From: AC-32 sp963716865
GTDB lineage: Bacteria > Actinomycetota > Thermoleophilia > Gaiellales > Gaiellaceae
Direction of reading: 5' to 3'
NCBI GenBank assembly: GCA_963716865.1
Contig: CAVQUF010000003.1
Location: 434,001 to 498,000 of the forward strand
Length of the DNA stretch: 64,000 nucleotides
The position numbers and the translations under genes are program-made. Under the pieces are notes generated by a model. It ran no database searches. It worked only from the letters and a program-made list of their open reading frames with translations, and had not been told where the DNA came from. This document shows positions 63,269 to 64,000 of this stretch, in pieces. Every line of letters begins with the position of its first letter. The first letter of the stretch is position 1.

Positions 63269-64000
63269 ATGAGCGTCCTCCGGAACATCGAGCAGAAGAT
63301 CGAAGACCTCTTCGAGGGCGTCTTCGGACGCGCGTTCCGGACGCACGTGCAGCCGGTCGAGCTCGCGCGCAAGCTCGTCAAGGAGATGGAGGACCACCGC
63401 GTGGTGTCGGTCTCGCGCATCTACGCGCCGAACGAGTACACGGTCTACCTCGCGCCCTCCGACCACGAGCAGTTCACGAGCTACGAGAACTCGCTCCGGA
63501 GCGAGCTGCAGGAGTACATCACCGAGAACGCCAAGCGCGAGCGCTACGAGCTGATCTCGCCGCCCGAGGTGAAGTTCGAGACGGACGACGACCTCGACAT
63601 GGGCGAGTTCGGGATCGCGACGCGGATGGTGCAGGGCCCGGTCCCGCAGCCCGGAGAGCCGCCCTCGCAGCCCGTGCCCGGGGCGACGATGGTCTACCGC
63701 CCGCCGGTCGAGACGGAGGCCGTGTCGGTGGAGGACCTCGGCCTCGCCCGTGAGCTCGTCAGCCTGACCGTGAACGGGACGAGCTACGAGCTCGACCAGG
63801 ACCGCGCGTTGATCGGTCGCTCGAAGGACTGCGACATCCAGCTCGCCGATGCGAACGTCTCCCGCCACCACGCCGAGGTGCGCCTCGAAGGAGCCGCATA
63901 CTGGGTCGTCGACCTGAACTCGACCAACGGGATGGAGGTGAACGGGCGCCGTCTGAAGCGGGCGAAGCTGCGCCAGGGGGACCGCATAACGCTCGGATCG
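63269..64000 (+). CDS. fhaA: FhaA-like FHA domain protein, 3' end missing (partial)
   Basis: At least 244 residues from ATG 63269, cut by the right edge. Residues 1-125 form the DUF3662 domain (VLRNIEQKIEDLFEGVFGRA, VELARKLVKEMEDHRVVSVS, NEYTVYLAPSDHEQF). A Pro-rich linker leads to an FHA domain from about residue 165: DRALIGRSKDCDIQLADANV, SRHHAEVRL, LNSTNGMEVNGRRL; these hold the phosphothreonine-binding Arg, Ser, His and Asn. In mycobacteria FhaA binds phosphorylated cell-wall regulators and STPKs. Its place after an STPK fits that role. Confidence 0.93.
   Translation, partial: MSVLRNIEQKIEDLFEGVFGRAFRTHVQPVELARKLVKEMEDHRVVSVSRIYAPNEYTVYLAPSDHEQFTSYENSLRSELQEYITENAKRERYELISPPEVKFETDDDLDMGEFGIATRMVQGPVPQPGEPPSQPVPGATMVYRPPVETEAVSVEDLGLARELVSLTVNGTSYELDQDRALIGRSKDCDIQLADANVSRHHAEVRLEGAAYWVVDLNSTNGMEVNGRRLKRAKLRQGDRITLGS

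Noticed and set aside
1..64000. tRNA, rRNA, CRISPR, insertion sequence or prophage
   Set aside because: I looked through the intergenic gaps and at the protein frames. No cloverleaf, spaced identical repeats, transposase, integrase or phage protein was seen.

Overview
The window is a GC-rich, densely coded actinobacterial chromosome segment. A class Thermoleophilia-like source (Gaiella/Solirubrobacter relatives) is my best guess. It rests on OpcA next to Zwf, an ANTAR response regulator with a GAF/HisKA_2 kinase, Mer/F420-type LLM oxidoreductase, a caa3 oxidase with CtaB, and an STPK-FHA pair. No tRNA, rRNA, CRISPR array, transposase or phage gene was seen.

Layout. 1-5.1 kb is a cell-surface locus: three secreted or membrane-anchored low-complexity proteins (one Asn/Gln-rich with tandem repeats, cut by the left edge), a LuxR-type response regulator and a membrane-anchored winged-helix protein. 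Twin TGGACGAA repeats spaced 22 bp occur in both regulatory gaps. 5.2-8.2 kb holds two paralogous secreted proteins with 1 and 4 copies of a two-cysteine domain. 8.2-22.4 kb looks like a reductive pyrimidine (or hydantoin/carbamoyl amino acid) catabolic region: dihydropyrimidinase, ureidopropionase-type amidohydrolase, an LLM flavin/F420 oxidoreductase, an ABC importer, methylmalonate/malonate-semialdehyde dehydrogenase and a class III aminotransferase. Two distant promoters in this region share a 14-base palindromic core. Interleaved are an ECF sigma with a frameshifted membrane partner, a DJ-1/PfpI protein and a secreted beta-propeller. 22.7-27 kb encodes a caa3 cytochrome oxidase with heme O synthase and a 58-residue membrane peptide.

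27-31.6 kb contains an amidase, a secreted protein and an ECF sigma/DUF4349 pair. 31.6-40.6 kb is an oxidative plus non-oxidative pentose phosphate cluster (rpiB-tal-hydrolase-pgi-gnd-zwf-opcA, divergent from tkt). It has no recognisable 6-phosphogluconolactonase, but an alpha/beta hydrolase is embedded in the operon. 40.6-46.7 kb holds an ABC-F protein, a PdtaR/PdtaS-like pair, a methyltransferase, a cupin and two small membrane proteins. 46.7-55.4 kb is a nitrogen-assimilation region: two different type I glutamine synthetases, a phosphinothricin acetyltransferase-like GNAT, a PII protein, AmtB and a 47-residue Cys-rich peptide. The two glnA genes are preceded by matching terminator-like leader RNAs. 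55.4-64 kb carries an acyltransferase, a rhodanese, a SIMPL protein, an HNH nuclease and an STPK/FHA signalling pair running off the right edge.

The signals I consider most novel are the matched glnA leader attenuators, the shared palindrome tying the pyrimidine genes together, a small dispersed double-hairpin repeat found three times, and a structured non-coding element between pgi and gnd. All are read by eye; none has been tested by computation.
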